Shown piece by piece: positions 53,062-61,979 of a stretch of 64,000 bases of DNA. Numbering within the stretch: the first letter of the stretch is position 1; every line of letters starts with the position of its first letter. The stretch is taken from the NCBI RefSeq assembly GCF_018362995.1, contig NZ_CP074372.1, positions 992,001 through 1,056,000 on the forward strand, in the 5' to 3' direction. Position numbers and translations under genes: made by a program. The stretch is from Chryseobacterium indologenes (GTDB lineage Bacteria > Bacteroidota > Bacteroidia > Flavobacteriales > Weeksellaceae). The notes under the pieces were generated by a model. That model did no database searches. It had not been told where the DNA came from and was given only the letters and a program-made list of their open reading frames with translations.

Positions 53062-54909
53062 TTAATCAGAGTATTCCTTCAAAAGCTGTCTGTAGCTCAT
53101 CAGTATTGAAGATTTTGAAATAAAGCCTATAAAATCATTATTCTCACTCACTACCGGAAGGTTCCATACCCCTGTATCATCAAAAGTCTGAAGAATATCC
53201 AGAGGTTTATTGTCACGGTGGAGTATAGCCGGTGGTGCTTTCATAATCTGAATAACCAGTTGGAAAGCATCCATTTCTTTGTTAAAAAGATAAGGTCTAA
53301 TATCATCGAGAGTTAGGATTCCCTTTAGCTTTTTATTATCATCTACAACGGCAAAGATATTCTTATCTCCATTTTTTACCATTTCAAATAGTTCAGTAAC
53401 AGAAGCATTTTCATTAATCGTCTGAGAATACTGATCGATAAAATCTTCCGTTCTCAAAGCAAAAAGAAGGTTCTTATCATGTTTATTGGTCAATATTTTT
53501 CCTTCATCAGCTAAAGATTTCAGTTCCGGAGAAATTGGGGAAAACCATTTGGCAATAAGGTAAGACATCACAGAAACAATCATCAGAGGAATGAACAAAT
53601 CATACCCGAAACTGGATTCAGCAATCAGAAATATCGCTGTAAGAGGAGCGTATAATACACCACTCATTGCTCCGGCCATTCCTACCAAAACAAGATTCGT
53701 TACCGGAACATCTGTAAAACCTATGTGCTGGCAGACCAAAGCAAATAAGTACCCTAAAGTTCCTCCTGCAAAAAGCGACGGGGCAAAATTACCTCCGTTA
53801 CCTCCGCTGAATATCGTAAAAGAAGTAGCAAATGCTTTTAACAGCAATACCAGAACTAAAAATATAATAATGGTCCATTCTCCGATCTCAAAATACCTGA
53901 AAAAACTGTTTTCAATAATAGAATGGGTATTTCCGTTGGTAAATGCTTTCACAGTTTCATATCCTTCTCCGAATAAGGGAGGAAAAAGAACACACAATAA
54001 TGAAAGTACAGCGCCTCCAAACATTGCTTTACGCATTCTGGAAAGCTGAAGCCCTTTTATAAAATGTTCTACTTTTTGAGAAATAATTACAAAATAACGG
54101 GCATACAAGCCTGTTACAATTCCTAAGATAAGGTAATAAGGAACATTTTTATAGTTGAACGCATCTCTTGTATAAAACCTGAAAAGAACATCTTCCTGAA
54201 GCAAAATCCTCGACAAAAGACTTCCGCAGACAGCAGCCACAACCAGAGGAATAAAGTCTGTAAAAACCACTCCCGTCAGGAGAATTTCAAAGGCAAACAT
54301 GATTCCGGCAATCGGCGCATTGAATGCCGAAGCAATCCCTGCTGTAGCACCTGCAGCCAGCAATAAAGTACGTTCTTTGTAACTTAATCTGTAGGTCTGC
54401 GCATAGTTTGAGCCAATAGCAGCTCCGGTAACGGCAATAGGACTCTCCAATCCTGCGGAACCTCCCAACCCAACAGTAACTGCACTTTGTATTACCTGAG
54501 AATACATTTTAACGGAAGCTACGATACTGGAATTCTGTGCAATTTCATACAGAATAGCCCCGATACCTTTACGGTCCTGTCCTTTGAACAAGGTCAGAAC
54601 AATCATCGTGGTAAGAACAATTCCTAAAAAAGGAAAAACAATATAGAACAGTATCTGATATTCAAAATGGACTTTATTCGTAATGAAATTGTGAATATAG
54701 TGTACCAGCGTTTTCAGAATAACTCCTGCAAGCCCTGCGGTGCAACCTACCAAAATTCCGGAAAGAACAAGAAACTGATTCCGGCTCAGTCTGTTGTTCA
54801 GCCAATGCAGAATAAGCTCATAACTACGTGCTTTTTCTAATCCGTATTTCTGGAAATCTCTTTTAAATTTAAGGAAGCTCAGGTACTTTTTTTTGTTGTG
54901 AATTTTCAC
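53062..54909 (-). CDS. ClC-family chloride channel/antiporter with CBS domains
   Basis: A 615-aa integral membrane protein. The first 460 residues form the ClC core: GLGGSAGLESPIAVTGAAIGS carries the anion-gating Glu in GLESP (usual form GREGP), and GGNGGNFAPSLFAGG is the second selectivity-filter motif. The last about 130 residues are two CBS domains (VTELFEMVKNGDKNIFAVVDDN; ILQTFDDTGVWNLPVVSENNDFIGFIS) that may bind adenine nucleotides. It exchanges or conducts Cl- across the inner membrane. Monocistronic. Confidence 0.9.
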   Translation of the reverse strand: MKIHNKKKYLSFLKFKRDFQKYGLEKARSYELILHWLNNRLSRNQFLVLSGILVGCTAGLAGVILKTLVHYIHNFITNKVHFEYQILFYIVFPFLGIVLTTMIVLTLFKGQDRKGIGAILYEIAQNSSIVASVKMYSQVIQSAVTVGLGGSAGLESPIAVTGAAIGSNYAQTYRLSYKERTLLLAAGATAGIASAFNAPIAGIMFAFEILLTGVVFTDFIPLVVAAVCGSLLSRILLQEDVLFRFYTRDAFNYKNVPYYLILGIVTGLYARYFVIISQKVEHFIKGLQLSRMRKAMFGGAVLSLLCVLFPPLFGEGYETVKAFTNGNTHSIIENSFFRYFEIGEWTIIIFLVLVLLLKAFATSFTIFSGGNGGNFAPSLFAGGTLGYLFALVCQHIGFTDVPVTNLVLVGMAGAMSGVLYAPLTAIFLIAESSFGYDLFIPLMIVSVMSYLIAKWFSPISPELKSLADEGKILTNKHDKNLLFALRTEDFIDQYSQTINENASVTELFEMVKNGDKNIFAVVDDNKKLKGILTLDDIRPYLFNKEMDAFQLVIQIMKAPPAILHRDNKPLDILQTFDDTGVWNLPVVSENNDFIGFISKSSILMSYRQLLKEYSD

Positions 54910-55031
54910 CTTGGAAACATTTTTATGCTGCTATGAATGAATACAGCTCCGTAAATTTATGAAATATCTTACAAAAACACCTAAAAACACCTTTCTCAAT
55001 TTCTGTTCATGATCTTTATTTATGACAAGCT

Positions 55032-56024
55032 TTATCCCGTTTTCTTAGAATTACCCGTCAATAGTAATCCTGCAGCCACAGCTCCAATAAGTCCTGCACC
55101 TGCCCAGATCAAAGGTTTTGCAGGAATAGAGAACAATGTTTTTCCATCAATTCCCATATTTCCTTTAGAAGGTTCCTTTACATTTCCGCCGGTGTTTTTA
55201 TCCCGATGCGCTTTTTTCATGACCATCCGCATTCCTGCTGAAGAGACATAGCGAATGACTCCCGGAAACATTTCATACAGGTTTTTAAATACCACTGCAG
55301 ACCAATCGGGATAGGTAGCTTCTTTTGGATTCTTAGCAGTCTCTACAATAGAAGCGGCCAGCTTACGCGGATCAAATGAAGGTGGAGGCGTACTGAGTTT
55401 TATTCCTGAGTAATTAGCAGCATGTTCTATTCCTGATGATTTCTGAAATCCCGGGTAAAGCGCACAGATATGAATATCAGGAAAATCTGAAACTTCTCCC
55501 TGTAAGGTTTCCACCATACCACGGATTCCAAATTTTGAGGCGGTATAGGCTGTTCCATAGGGTGCAGGCATCCATCCGCCAATGGAAATATTGTTAAGCA
55601 GTACTCCCTTTTTCTGTTTCTTAAAGACAGGAAGCACTGCATGGGCCGAGTGCATATATCCCAGCAGGTTTGTTTTCACGATCTGATCGCTCACATCAAC
55701 CGGAATTTCTTCAAATTTACCAAATGCCAGCACTCCGGCATTATTCACCCAGTAATCAATTTTACCACTAAATTCAAGGGCTTCTTTTACTAGATTTTCA
55801 ACCTCTCCGGCTATAGAAGTATCTGTGGGAACAGCAATTACCGTAGCGCCCAGTTTTCTGCATAGTTCTGCTGTTTCTTTCAAAGCATCTTCACCTCTTG
55901 CTGCCAGCACAAGATCTGCTCCCTGTTCTGCAAAAGCTTCTGCTACAGCCTTCCCAATACCACTTGAAGCACCTGTAATGACCACTGTTTCTCCAAAAAA
56001 AGGAGGTCTTCTTTGATTTTTCAT
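55032..56024 (-). CDS. Short-chain dehydrogenase/reductase with C-terminal membrane helix
   Basis: A 330-aa SDR enzyme. The nucleotide site TGASSGIGKAVAEAF, NNAGVLAFG, the catalytic Ser (NNISIGG) and YTASKFG (Tyr and Lys) are all present. It is longer than classic SDRs because about 90 residues follow, ending in a hydrophobic helix (LIWAGAGLIGAVAAGLLL) and a short basic tail, so it is probably membrane-anchored. It follows the NDH-2 gene by 34 bp, in the same direction. Confidence 0.9.
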   Translation of the reverse strand: MKNQRRPPFFGETVVITGASSGIGKAVAEAFAEQGADLVLAARGEDALKETAELCRKLGATVIAVPTDTSIAGEVENLVKEALEFSGKIDYWVNNAGVLAFGKFEEIPVDVSDQIVKTNLLGYMHSAHAVLPVFKKQKKGVLLNNISIGGWMPAPYGTAYTASKFGIRGMVETLQGEVSDFPDIHICALYPGFQKSSGIEHAANYSGIKLSTPPPSFDPRKLAASIVETAKNPKEATYPDWSAVVFKNLYEMFPGVIRYVSSAGMRMVMKKAHRDKNTGGNVKEPSKGNMGIDGKTLFSIPAKPLIWAGAGLIGAVAAGLLLTGNSKKTG

Positions 56025-56058
56025 AATAATAAAGATTTAAGTGTTGGTATTTTTTTAA

Positions 56059-57327
56059 TTATCCGTTCCCTGTATTTCTTTTTGGAAAGAGAATAAGCCT
56101 AATGGATGGATTGTTGGTAATAAACAGACGGAACCAGTCCATGGCCATCTGAATTTTATTTTTGAATCCTACCAAAGGAATAATATGAATGAAAAGCCAG
56201 GTGAGCCACGCTATGAATCCATTAAAAGAATGTTTTGGAAGATCTACCACAGCATTGTATTTTGAAATAATGGCCATACTGCCTTTATCATTGTACTGGA
56301 ATTGCTCCAGAACTTTTCCGTCTTTTATCCGTTTAAAATTAGCAGCAAGATTTTTCCCCTGCTGAATGGCAACCTGAGCGAGCTGGGGATGTCCTTTCGG
56401 AAATTTTTCATCAGCCAGCATTAAAGAAACGTCTCCCAATGCGTAAATATTGGTCGTTCCTTCTACTTTATTATAGGCATCTACTAAAACTCTTCTTCCT
56501 TTTCCAATGCTTTCTTCCGGTAGTCCCGGGATTTCTTTTCCGATCACTCCGGAAGTCCAGATCAGGGTCTCCGTTTCAATAGATGTGCCGTCGCTTAGAA
56601 TGACTTTATGATCAGTATAGTCTTTTACGGAAACATTCAGCAGAATTTTAACACCTAATTCTTTCAGTTTTTCATAGGCAGTTTCCTGAGCCAACTTGCT
56701 CATCGGTGAAAGTAAGGTAGGTAAAGCATCAATCAGGTAAAGGTTAGAAAGCCCCAGTTTTATTTCAGGATATTCTTTCTGAGCAATATATTTTCCCATT
56801 TCAGCCAGCATCCCGGCCAGTTCTACTCCTGTAGGACCACCTCCCGCAATCACGATATTCTGAAGTTTTTCTGCTTCTTTGATGTCTTTATTCCGGGCAG
56901 CTTCTTCCAGAGTCAGCAGGATATGATTTCTGAGATAAAGAGCTTCTTCTATATTTTTCATAGGCATGGCACATTTCTTTACATTTTCCATTCCAAAGAA
57001 ATTAGATTCTGTTCCTAATGCCAATACGAGATAATCATAGTTCAGGTTTCCTGTATCAGTTTCTATGGTCTTGTTTTCGGGGTTTACTTTCAACAGGCTT
57101 CCCATATGAAATTTCACATGTTTGTCGTTGGAAAAAAGTTTTCTGAAAGGGTAGCTGATATTGGAAGCTTCTATGAAGGAAGTAGCAACCTGATAGATGA
57201 GTGGCGGGAAAAAATGATAATTGTTCTTATCAACCAGGGTTATTTTGAACCTTTTATCATTTTTGAGAGATTTGATAAGATTGATCCCCGCAAATCCTCC
57301 TCCTACGATTAGAATATGCTTTTTCAT
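56059..57327 (-). CDS. Type II NADH dehydrogenase-like FAD oxidoreductase
   Basis: A 422-aa NDH-2 family flavoprotein. FAD site IVGGGFAGINLIKSL, NAD site IVIAGGGPTGVELAGML and the C-terminal FAD contact IYALGDVSLM are present; the C-terminus is amphipathic with basic residues and would attach to the inner membrane. It transfers electrons from NADH to quinone without pumping protons. Upstream of the SDR gene in the same transcript. Confidence 0.9.
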   Translation of the reverse strand: MKKHILIVGGGFAGINLIKSLKNDKRFKITLVDKNNYHFFPPLIYQVATSFIEASNISYPFRKLFSNDKHVKFHMGSLLKVNPENKTIETDTGNLNYDYLVLALGTESNFFGMENVKKCAMPMKNIEEALYLRNHILLTLEEAARNKDIKEAEKLQNIVIAGGGPTGVELAGMLAEMGKYIAQKEYPEIKLGLSNLYLIDALPTLLSPMSKLAQETAYEKLKELGVKILLNVSVKDYTDHKVILSDGTSIETETLIWTSGVIGKEIPGLPEESIGKGRRVLVDAYNKVEGTTNIYALGDVSLMLADEKFPKGHPQLAQVAIQQGKNLAANFKRIKDGKVLEQFQYNDKGSMAIISKYNAVVDLPKHSFNGFIAWLTWLFIHIIPLVGFKNKIQMAMDWFRLFITNNPSIRLILFPKRNTGNG

Positions 57328-57495
57328 AATAAATTGTTATTGAAATGGTGTACTGAAAGTGATTCAATAACAGGACCAAAGAAGTTCCAAAATAAATATT
57401 TAACATAATGTTTAAAACAACAAAACCTACCTTGTTTTAATGAGAAACAAGTGTTTCAGGATGTACTGTCTATTTTTCTTTTAACGTTTCGCACG

Positions 57496-58536
57496 ATGTT
57501 TGCAGCCTGTTTAAGAATCCAACACTTTAAATATATTCATATAAAAACAGACATTTTAACAGAAAAGCACCGACTGGGAATAGGTGGAGTAGCGATAGGA
57601 ACTGCTTTTGAAAATATTACAGATGAACAGGCTTATAAGATACTGCAAACAGCCTGGGATACAGGAATCCAGTATTATGATACGTCTCCGTGGTATGGAC
57701 TGACCAAGAGTGAGCGAAGATTCGGAGGTTTTCTTAAGGATAAAGACAGGAATGACTTTGTTTTTTCAACCAAAGTAGGGAGACTTTTTCATGAGGTTCC
57801 TGAATCTGAAGTTCCGCCTACCATGTGGAAAAATCCTCTTCACTACGATTTCTTTCATGATTATACAGCTGATGCTGTGCAAAGATCTATTGAAGACAGC
57901 CTGGAAAGAACCGGACTGAGTCATATTGATATTGTTTACATACATGACCTGTCTGAAGATCAGGTAGGAGACCGCTATCCTTATTTTCTGAAACAGGCAA
58001 GAGAAGAGGCTTTTAAGATTCTTTCAAAGCTTAGGGAACAGGGAGTTATCAAAGCATGGGGAATGGGTGTGAATAAAATAGAACCTATTTTGGATTGTAT
58101 TGACTCTGCCGATCCGGATATCTGTCTTTCTGCAACGCAGTATTCTATTCTGGAACATGAAGATGCGGTGGACCGGCTGCTTCCTGTTGTGAGAAAAGCA
58201 GGGGTAAAACTTGTTTCGGGAGCTGGATATAATTCAGGATATCTGGCTGGAAGAGAGCGCTACAATTATAAAGATGTGATCCCAAAAGGAATGCATGAGA
58301 AAAGAGCCCGTATGACATCTATTGCAGAAAAATACAACATAAGTATTATTGATGCTGCTCTTCATTTTGTATTGGCCGCTGATGAATTTGCTTCTATTAT
58401 TCCCGGAGCGAGCCAGCCTGAACAGGTAAAAGATAATATGAAAGCTCTAAATACTACTATTCCTGTTGAATTCTGGAAAGAGTTAAAAAATGAAGGGCTG
58501 ATTTATGACAAGGCACAGGTTCCGGGAGGAAAATAA
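57496..58536 (+). CDS. Aldo/keto reductase, L-fucose/D-threo-aldose dehydrogenase-like
   Basis: An aldo/keto reductase of the branch that holds L-fucose dehydrogenase and pyridoxal 4-dehydrogenase. The core starts at LGIGGVAIGTAF and has YYDTSPWYG (catalytic Tyr), FVFSTKVGR, DIVYIHDLS and GASQPEQV. Upstream, the reading frame continues to a GTG at 57451 and an ATG at 57496; I use the ATG. About 16 residues before the core (AACLRIQHFKYIHIKTDIL) look atypical for the family, so the true start could be a rarer codon further in. Confidence 0.85.
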   Translation: MFAACLRIQHFKYIHIKTDILTEKHRLGIGGVAIGTAFENITDEQAYKILQTAWDTGIQYYDTSPWYGLTKSERRFGGFLKDKDRNDFVFSTKVGRLFHEVPESEVPPTMWKNPLHYDFFHDYTADAVQRSIEDSLERTGLSHIDIVYIHDLSEDQVGDRYPYFLKQAREEAFKILSKLREQGVIKAWGMGVNKIEPILDCIDSADPDICLSATQYSILEHEDAVDRLLPVVRKAGVKLVSGAGYNSGYLAGRERYNYKDVIPKGMHEKRARMTSIAEKYNISIIDAALHFVLAADEFASIIPGASQPEQVKDNMKALNTTIPVEFWKELKNEGLIYDKAQVPGGK

Positions 58537-58607
58537 ATAATTTGTATCTTTTATGTTTATTCGCTTAAATTCAAAATTTCTTCAAAATTTAATGATAGTT
58601 TTATGGC

Positions 58608-59282
58608 ATGAAAATCCTAATCGTTGAAGACGAAGCAGCACTTACCCAAAGTATTTCCGAATATCTGTCCGGAGAGAACTACCTGTGTGAAGCAGCCAGC
58701 ACATTCAGTGAAGCCATGAGTAAAATAGAGATATTTGACTATGACTGCATTTTACTGGACATTATGCTTCCGGATGGAAATGGTCTGAAGATACTTGAAG
58801 AATTAAAAAAGCAACAAAAACAGGACGGCCTAATTATTATTTCTGCCAAGAATGCTCTGGATGATAAAATTGAAGGTTTAAAACTGGGTGCGGATGATTA
58901 TCTTACCAAACCTTTTCATCTCTCCGAGCTTATGGCAAGGGTATATTCTATTATCCGGAGAAAGCAGTTCAGCAGTTCCAATGTGGTAAAACAAAATGAA
59001 CTTCAGATTGATTTGCTGGCTAAAACAGTTGCTGTAAATGATGAAGCCATTTCGTTAACAAAAAAAGAATTTGATCTTTTAATTTATTTCATAGGCAATA
59101 AAAATAAAGTTATCTCCAAAAGTACACTGGCAGAACACCTTTCCGGAGACCTTGCAGATATGCTAGACAATCATGACTTCGTATATGCTCACGTAAAAAA
59201 TCTTAAGAAAAAGCTGTATGATGCGGGATGTGGACATTATTTGAAAACAGTGTATGGAACGGGGTATAAGTGGGAAAGCTAG
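58608..59282 (+). CDS. OmpR-family response regulator
   Basis: A 224-aa response regulator. Receiver residues 1-115 show the acidic pair (VEDEAA), the phospho-acceptor Asp in DCILLDIMLPDG and KPFHLSEL; residues about 130-224 are the winged-helix effector (ISLTKKEFDLLIYFIGNKNKVISKSTLAEHL, YAHVKNLKKKL, VYGTGYKWES). Its kinase partner is the gene at 59712, but a four-helix-bundle cassette separates the two. Confidence 0.93.
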   Translation: MKILIVEDEAALTQSISEYLSGENYLCEAASTFSEAMSKIEIFDYDCILLDIMLPDGNGLKILEELKKQQKQDGLIIISAKNALDDKIEGLKLGADDYLTKPFHLSELMARVYSIIRRKQFSSSNVVKQNELQIDLLAKTVAVNDEAISLTKKEFDLLIYFIGNKNKVISKSTLAEHLSGDLADMLDNHDFVYAHVKNLKKKLYDAGCGHYLKTVYGTGYKWES

Positions 59283-59310
59283 AATAATTATAAATTATAA
59301 ATTATGAGTG
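59283..59310. repeat. Left inverted arm of the four-helix cassette
   Basis: A/T-rich arm with AATTATAAATTATGA wording that pairs with the complement of the arm at 59681-59710. Similar wording (AATTATGAATTATAAATG) occurs after bioB. Confidence 0.45.
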
Positions 59311-59661
59311 AAAAGAAAAATGTACTGAAAGATAAAAAGTTTTAGTTTTGCAGTAAGGATTATTAATCTTTATAAATATCTTTCAACTCATAAAAATGAA
59401 TATGTTCTGAGTAAACAGCTATTAAGAAGTGGAACAGCAGTAGGAGCCTTGATAAGAGAGTCACAGAATGCAGAAAGTAAGGCAGACTTTATTCATAAGC
59501 TCGCTGTTGCTCAAAAAGAATGTGACGAATCTATTTACTGGATTGAGCTTTTATGTCATACTGAATATTTATCATCTACTGAATTTGAAAGCATAAATAA
59601 TGAAGCCATAGAAATATTAAAAATAATCCGAAGCATCATCATTACATCAAAAAACAAATAG
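59304..59661 (+). pseudogene. Frameshifted four-helix-bundle protein (S23/IVP-like)
   Basis: Reading from ATG 59304 gives MSEKKNVLKDK and then a stop; one base removed from the A5 run at 59334-59338 restores the frame SFSFAVRIINLYKYLSTHKNEYVLSKQL, LRSGTAVGALIRESQNAES and on to KNK at 59661. The whole corrected protein (118 aa) is a four-helix-bundle protein of the family linked to the S23/rRNA intervening-sequence proteins. Either the gene is broken, the run is a slippage site, or there is a sequencing error. The lower part alone could be read from a TTG at 59449. It lies inside a two-component operon. Confidence 0.65.
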
Positions 59662-59680
59662 TCTTCCGTAAAAAACAATT

Positions 59681-59710
59681 CATAATTTATAATTCATAAT
59701 TCATCATTAT
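59681..59710. repeat. Right inverted arm of the four-helix cassette
   Basis: CATAATTTATAATTCATAAT followed by TCATCATTAT, whose complement carries AATTATAAATTATG as in the left arm (59283-59310). It ends one base before the kinase start codon. Confidence 0.45.
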
Positions 59711-59711
59711 C

Positions 59712-60998
59712 TTGAAGCCTCTACTAACCAAAACCACAAAACCCTTTCTCATCTACGTACTTATTGTACTGATGATAAGTATTCCTGTCTATTATTTTGT
59801 GGTGGACACCATCTGGAAAGGTGAGCTGGATGAGCATAATCACATTATTATCAAGAAAACAGCTTATGAATTTAACCAATTAAAGCTGTCTGAAGAAGAA
59901 TTGGACAAAAGCGTTACGCTATGGAATCATATCCAGCCTGAAACGAATATTGAAAAAATTTCAACTCAGCAAATAAAACGGGATACGGTTTATACTTATG
60001 AAAAACATTTACCTTTTATTTCGGAACAAAAAAAAGAACGGTACAGATGCCTGAAAAAGGTCATTTATCTGCAAAACAAACCTTATCTTTTTACCATACA
60101 GACCAATATTGAGGAATCACACGAAACAATAGCGGTGATCGCAATGATTACCATTTTTTTCTTTGTAATCATTGTTTTAGGGCTTTTATACCTGAACAGA
60201 AAGCTTTCTTCATCTATCTGGAAACCATTCAGAGATACATTGGATCAACTGAAAACCTTCAATCTTAACAGCCAGAATACCCTACAATTTCCGGCTTCTG
60301 ACACCACAGAATTTGAAGAACTGAATCAGTCTCTTTATAAACTGATAGAACGCAATATTTCTACTTATAAAACCCAGAAAGAATTTACAGAAAACGCTTC
60401 CCATGAGCTGCAGACTCCGTTGGCCATTATTAAGAATAAGCTTGATCTTTTGCTTCAGGATCAGAATCTCACTGAAAAACAGTACAGAATCGCTGAAGAT
60501 ATAAACAAGGCTCTTACTAGAAGCTCCCGCATCAATAAAAACCTTTTACTGCTTGCTAAAATTGAGAATAATCAGTTTGATGGTTCAGAGATTGTTTTGT
60601 TTGACCATTTACTTCAACAAAGTATTGACACACTTGGGGAACATTTTGAGCAAAAAAATATTTCCGTTCAGGAAGAGATCTCTGCTAGTGTACAGGTGAA
60701 TGGAAACAGCATTCTCACAGAAATACTGATCAACAACCTCATCATCAATGCCATTCGCCATACTTCTCCCGGAGGTTTTATTTCTATCCAATTGACGGGT
60801 TCATCTTTTGAAGTTTCCAATTCCGGTGCTGAAAAGCTGAATACGGATTTCCTGTTCAAAAGATTTTCAAAACTTTCAACAGATAACAGCGGAAGCGGGC
60901 TGGGACTCGCTATCATTCAGGAAATCTGCAGGTTTCATCATTGGACGATCAGCTATCGCTTTGAAAACAATCGCCATATCTTCACTGTTAAATTATAG
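59712..60998 (+). CDS. Sensor histidine kinase
   Basis: A 428-aa membrane kinase. An N-terminal helix (PFLIYVLIVLMISIPVYYFVV), a periplasmic sensor of about 100 residues, a second helix (TIAVIAMITIFFFVIIVLGLLYL), a linker, the dimerisation box with the phospho-His (NASHELQTPLAIIKNKLDLL) and the ATP domain (INNLIINAIRHT N-box; GSGLGLAIIQEI G-box) are present. It starts with TTG, directly at the right edge of the four-helix cassette, so the cassette may have displaced the original start. Its partner is the OmpR-type regulator upstream. Confidence 0.88.
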   Translation: MKPLLTKTTKPFLIYVLIVLMISIPVYYFVVDTIWKGELDEHNHIIIKKTAYEFNQLKLSEEELDKSVTLWNHIQPETNIEKISTQQIKRDTVYTYEKHLPFISEQKKERYRCLKKVIYLQNKPYLFTIQTNIEESHETIAVIAMITIFFFVIIVLGLLYLNRKLSSSIWKPFRDTLDQLKTFNLNSQNTLQFPASDTTEFEELNQSLYKLIERNISTYKTQKEFTENASHELQTPLAIIKNKLDLLLQDQNLTEKQYRIAEDINKALTRSSRINKNLLLLAKIENNQFDGSEIVLFDHLLQQSIDTLGEHFEQKNISVQEEISASVQVNGNSILTEILINNLIINAIRHTSPGGFISIQLTGSSFEVSNSGAEKLNTDFLFKRFSKLSTDNSGSGLGLAIIQEICRFHHWTISYRFENNRHIFTVKL

Positions 60999-61172
60999 TT
61001 AAAGAATTTACGGCTCCGGCAATTCAAAATTTCTTCTAAATCACATTGCACCTTTGTATAGAAAATACTGAGGCAGATATTTATTTGTTATGACTGAAAA
61101 TAAGTCTTCATTCACAACAACTATCTGGTTTTCTGAATCAATGCCATTGGTGGTATCTAAAAACAAAGCAAT

Positions 61173-61928
61173 ATGAGAACAGCAAACAAAGTAGCAGCCG
61201 TTACACTCCTTTTCTGGCTTATGAAAATTGTAGCCACTACCTTGGGGGAAACCTTGGGAGATTTTATTTCTATGACTCTTAATCTGGGGTATGTTGTAGG
61301 AATTTTGGTTACGCTCGCATTTTTCATCCTCATATTATCCGTACAGCTTCGTGTAAAAAAATATATTCCGGCAGTTTACTGGATCGTGATTATCGCAACA
61401 ACAACTTTGGGAACAGAAATCTCCGATTTTATTGACCGTACTTTAAAAGCTGGATACCTGGTGGGGAGTCTGATTTTGCTTTTTGGCCTTTTAAATTCCT
61501 TATTCTTATGGTACAGAAAATATAAAAACCTTGAGGTTTATCCCATTTTTGAAAGAAATAAAGAATTCTATTACTGGACGGCCATCTTATTTTCGAATAG
61601 TCTGGGAACAGCTTTTGGGGATTTTCTGAGTGATAATTTAGGACTTGGATATATGACGGGAGCTTTGATCACCGGACTCATTATATTAGTAGTAGTGGCG
61701 CTTCATTATTTAACAAAAATCAATCATGTCGTCCTGTTCTGGATTGCTTTCGTTTTTACCAGACCGTTTGGTGCCACATTCGGAGATCTTTTGACAAAAC
61801 CTTTAGCTAAAGGAGGTCTGGACCTTGGAACATTGAATGCTTCCCTGATATCTCTTGCTCTGATGGTTTTGATGATTATCATTTCACAAAGAAAGCACAG
61901 CCGGGAATTACCTCTTCAAAACGAATAA
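61173..61928 (+). CDS. Membrane protein of four tandem repeats (COG4705-like)
   Basis: A 251-aa integral membrane protein with eight hydrophobic segments and no signal for a soluble domain. The same unit occurs four times: TTLGETLGDFISMTLNLGYVVG, TTLGTEISDFIDRTLKAGYLVG, NSLGTAFGDFLSDNLGLGYMTG and RPFGATFGDLLTKPLAKGGLDLG. Each has a conserved Gly-x-x-x-x-Asp-Phe motif beside a TM helix. Its function is unknown; the family is found near two-component systems, as here. Confidence 0.85.
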   Translation: MRTANKVAAVTLLFWLMKIVATTLGETLGDFISMTLNLGYVVGILVTLAFFILILSVQLRVKKYIPAVYWIVIIATTTLGTEISDFIDRTLKAGYLVGSLILLFGLLNSLFLWYRKYKNLEVYPIFERNKEFYYWTAILFSNSLGTAFGDFLSDNLGLGYMTGALITGLIILVVVALHYLTKINHVVLFWIAFVFTRPFGATFGDLLTKPLAKGGLDLGTLNASLISLALMVLMIIISQRKHSRELPLQNE

Positions 61929-61979
61929 TTAATATTTCTCCTTATAACAAACTTTTTATAGAAAATAAAGACTAGCATA

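Noticed and set aside
53591..54049. A 152-aa plus-strand ORF
   Set aside because: It is wholly inside the minus-strand ClC gene and its translation has no domain; a shadow frame.
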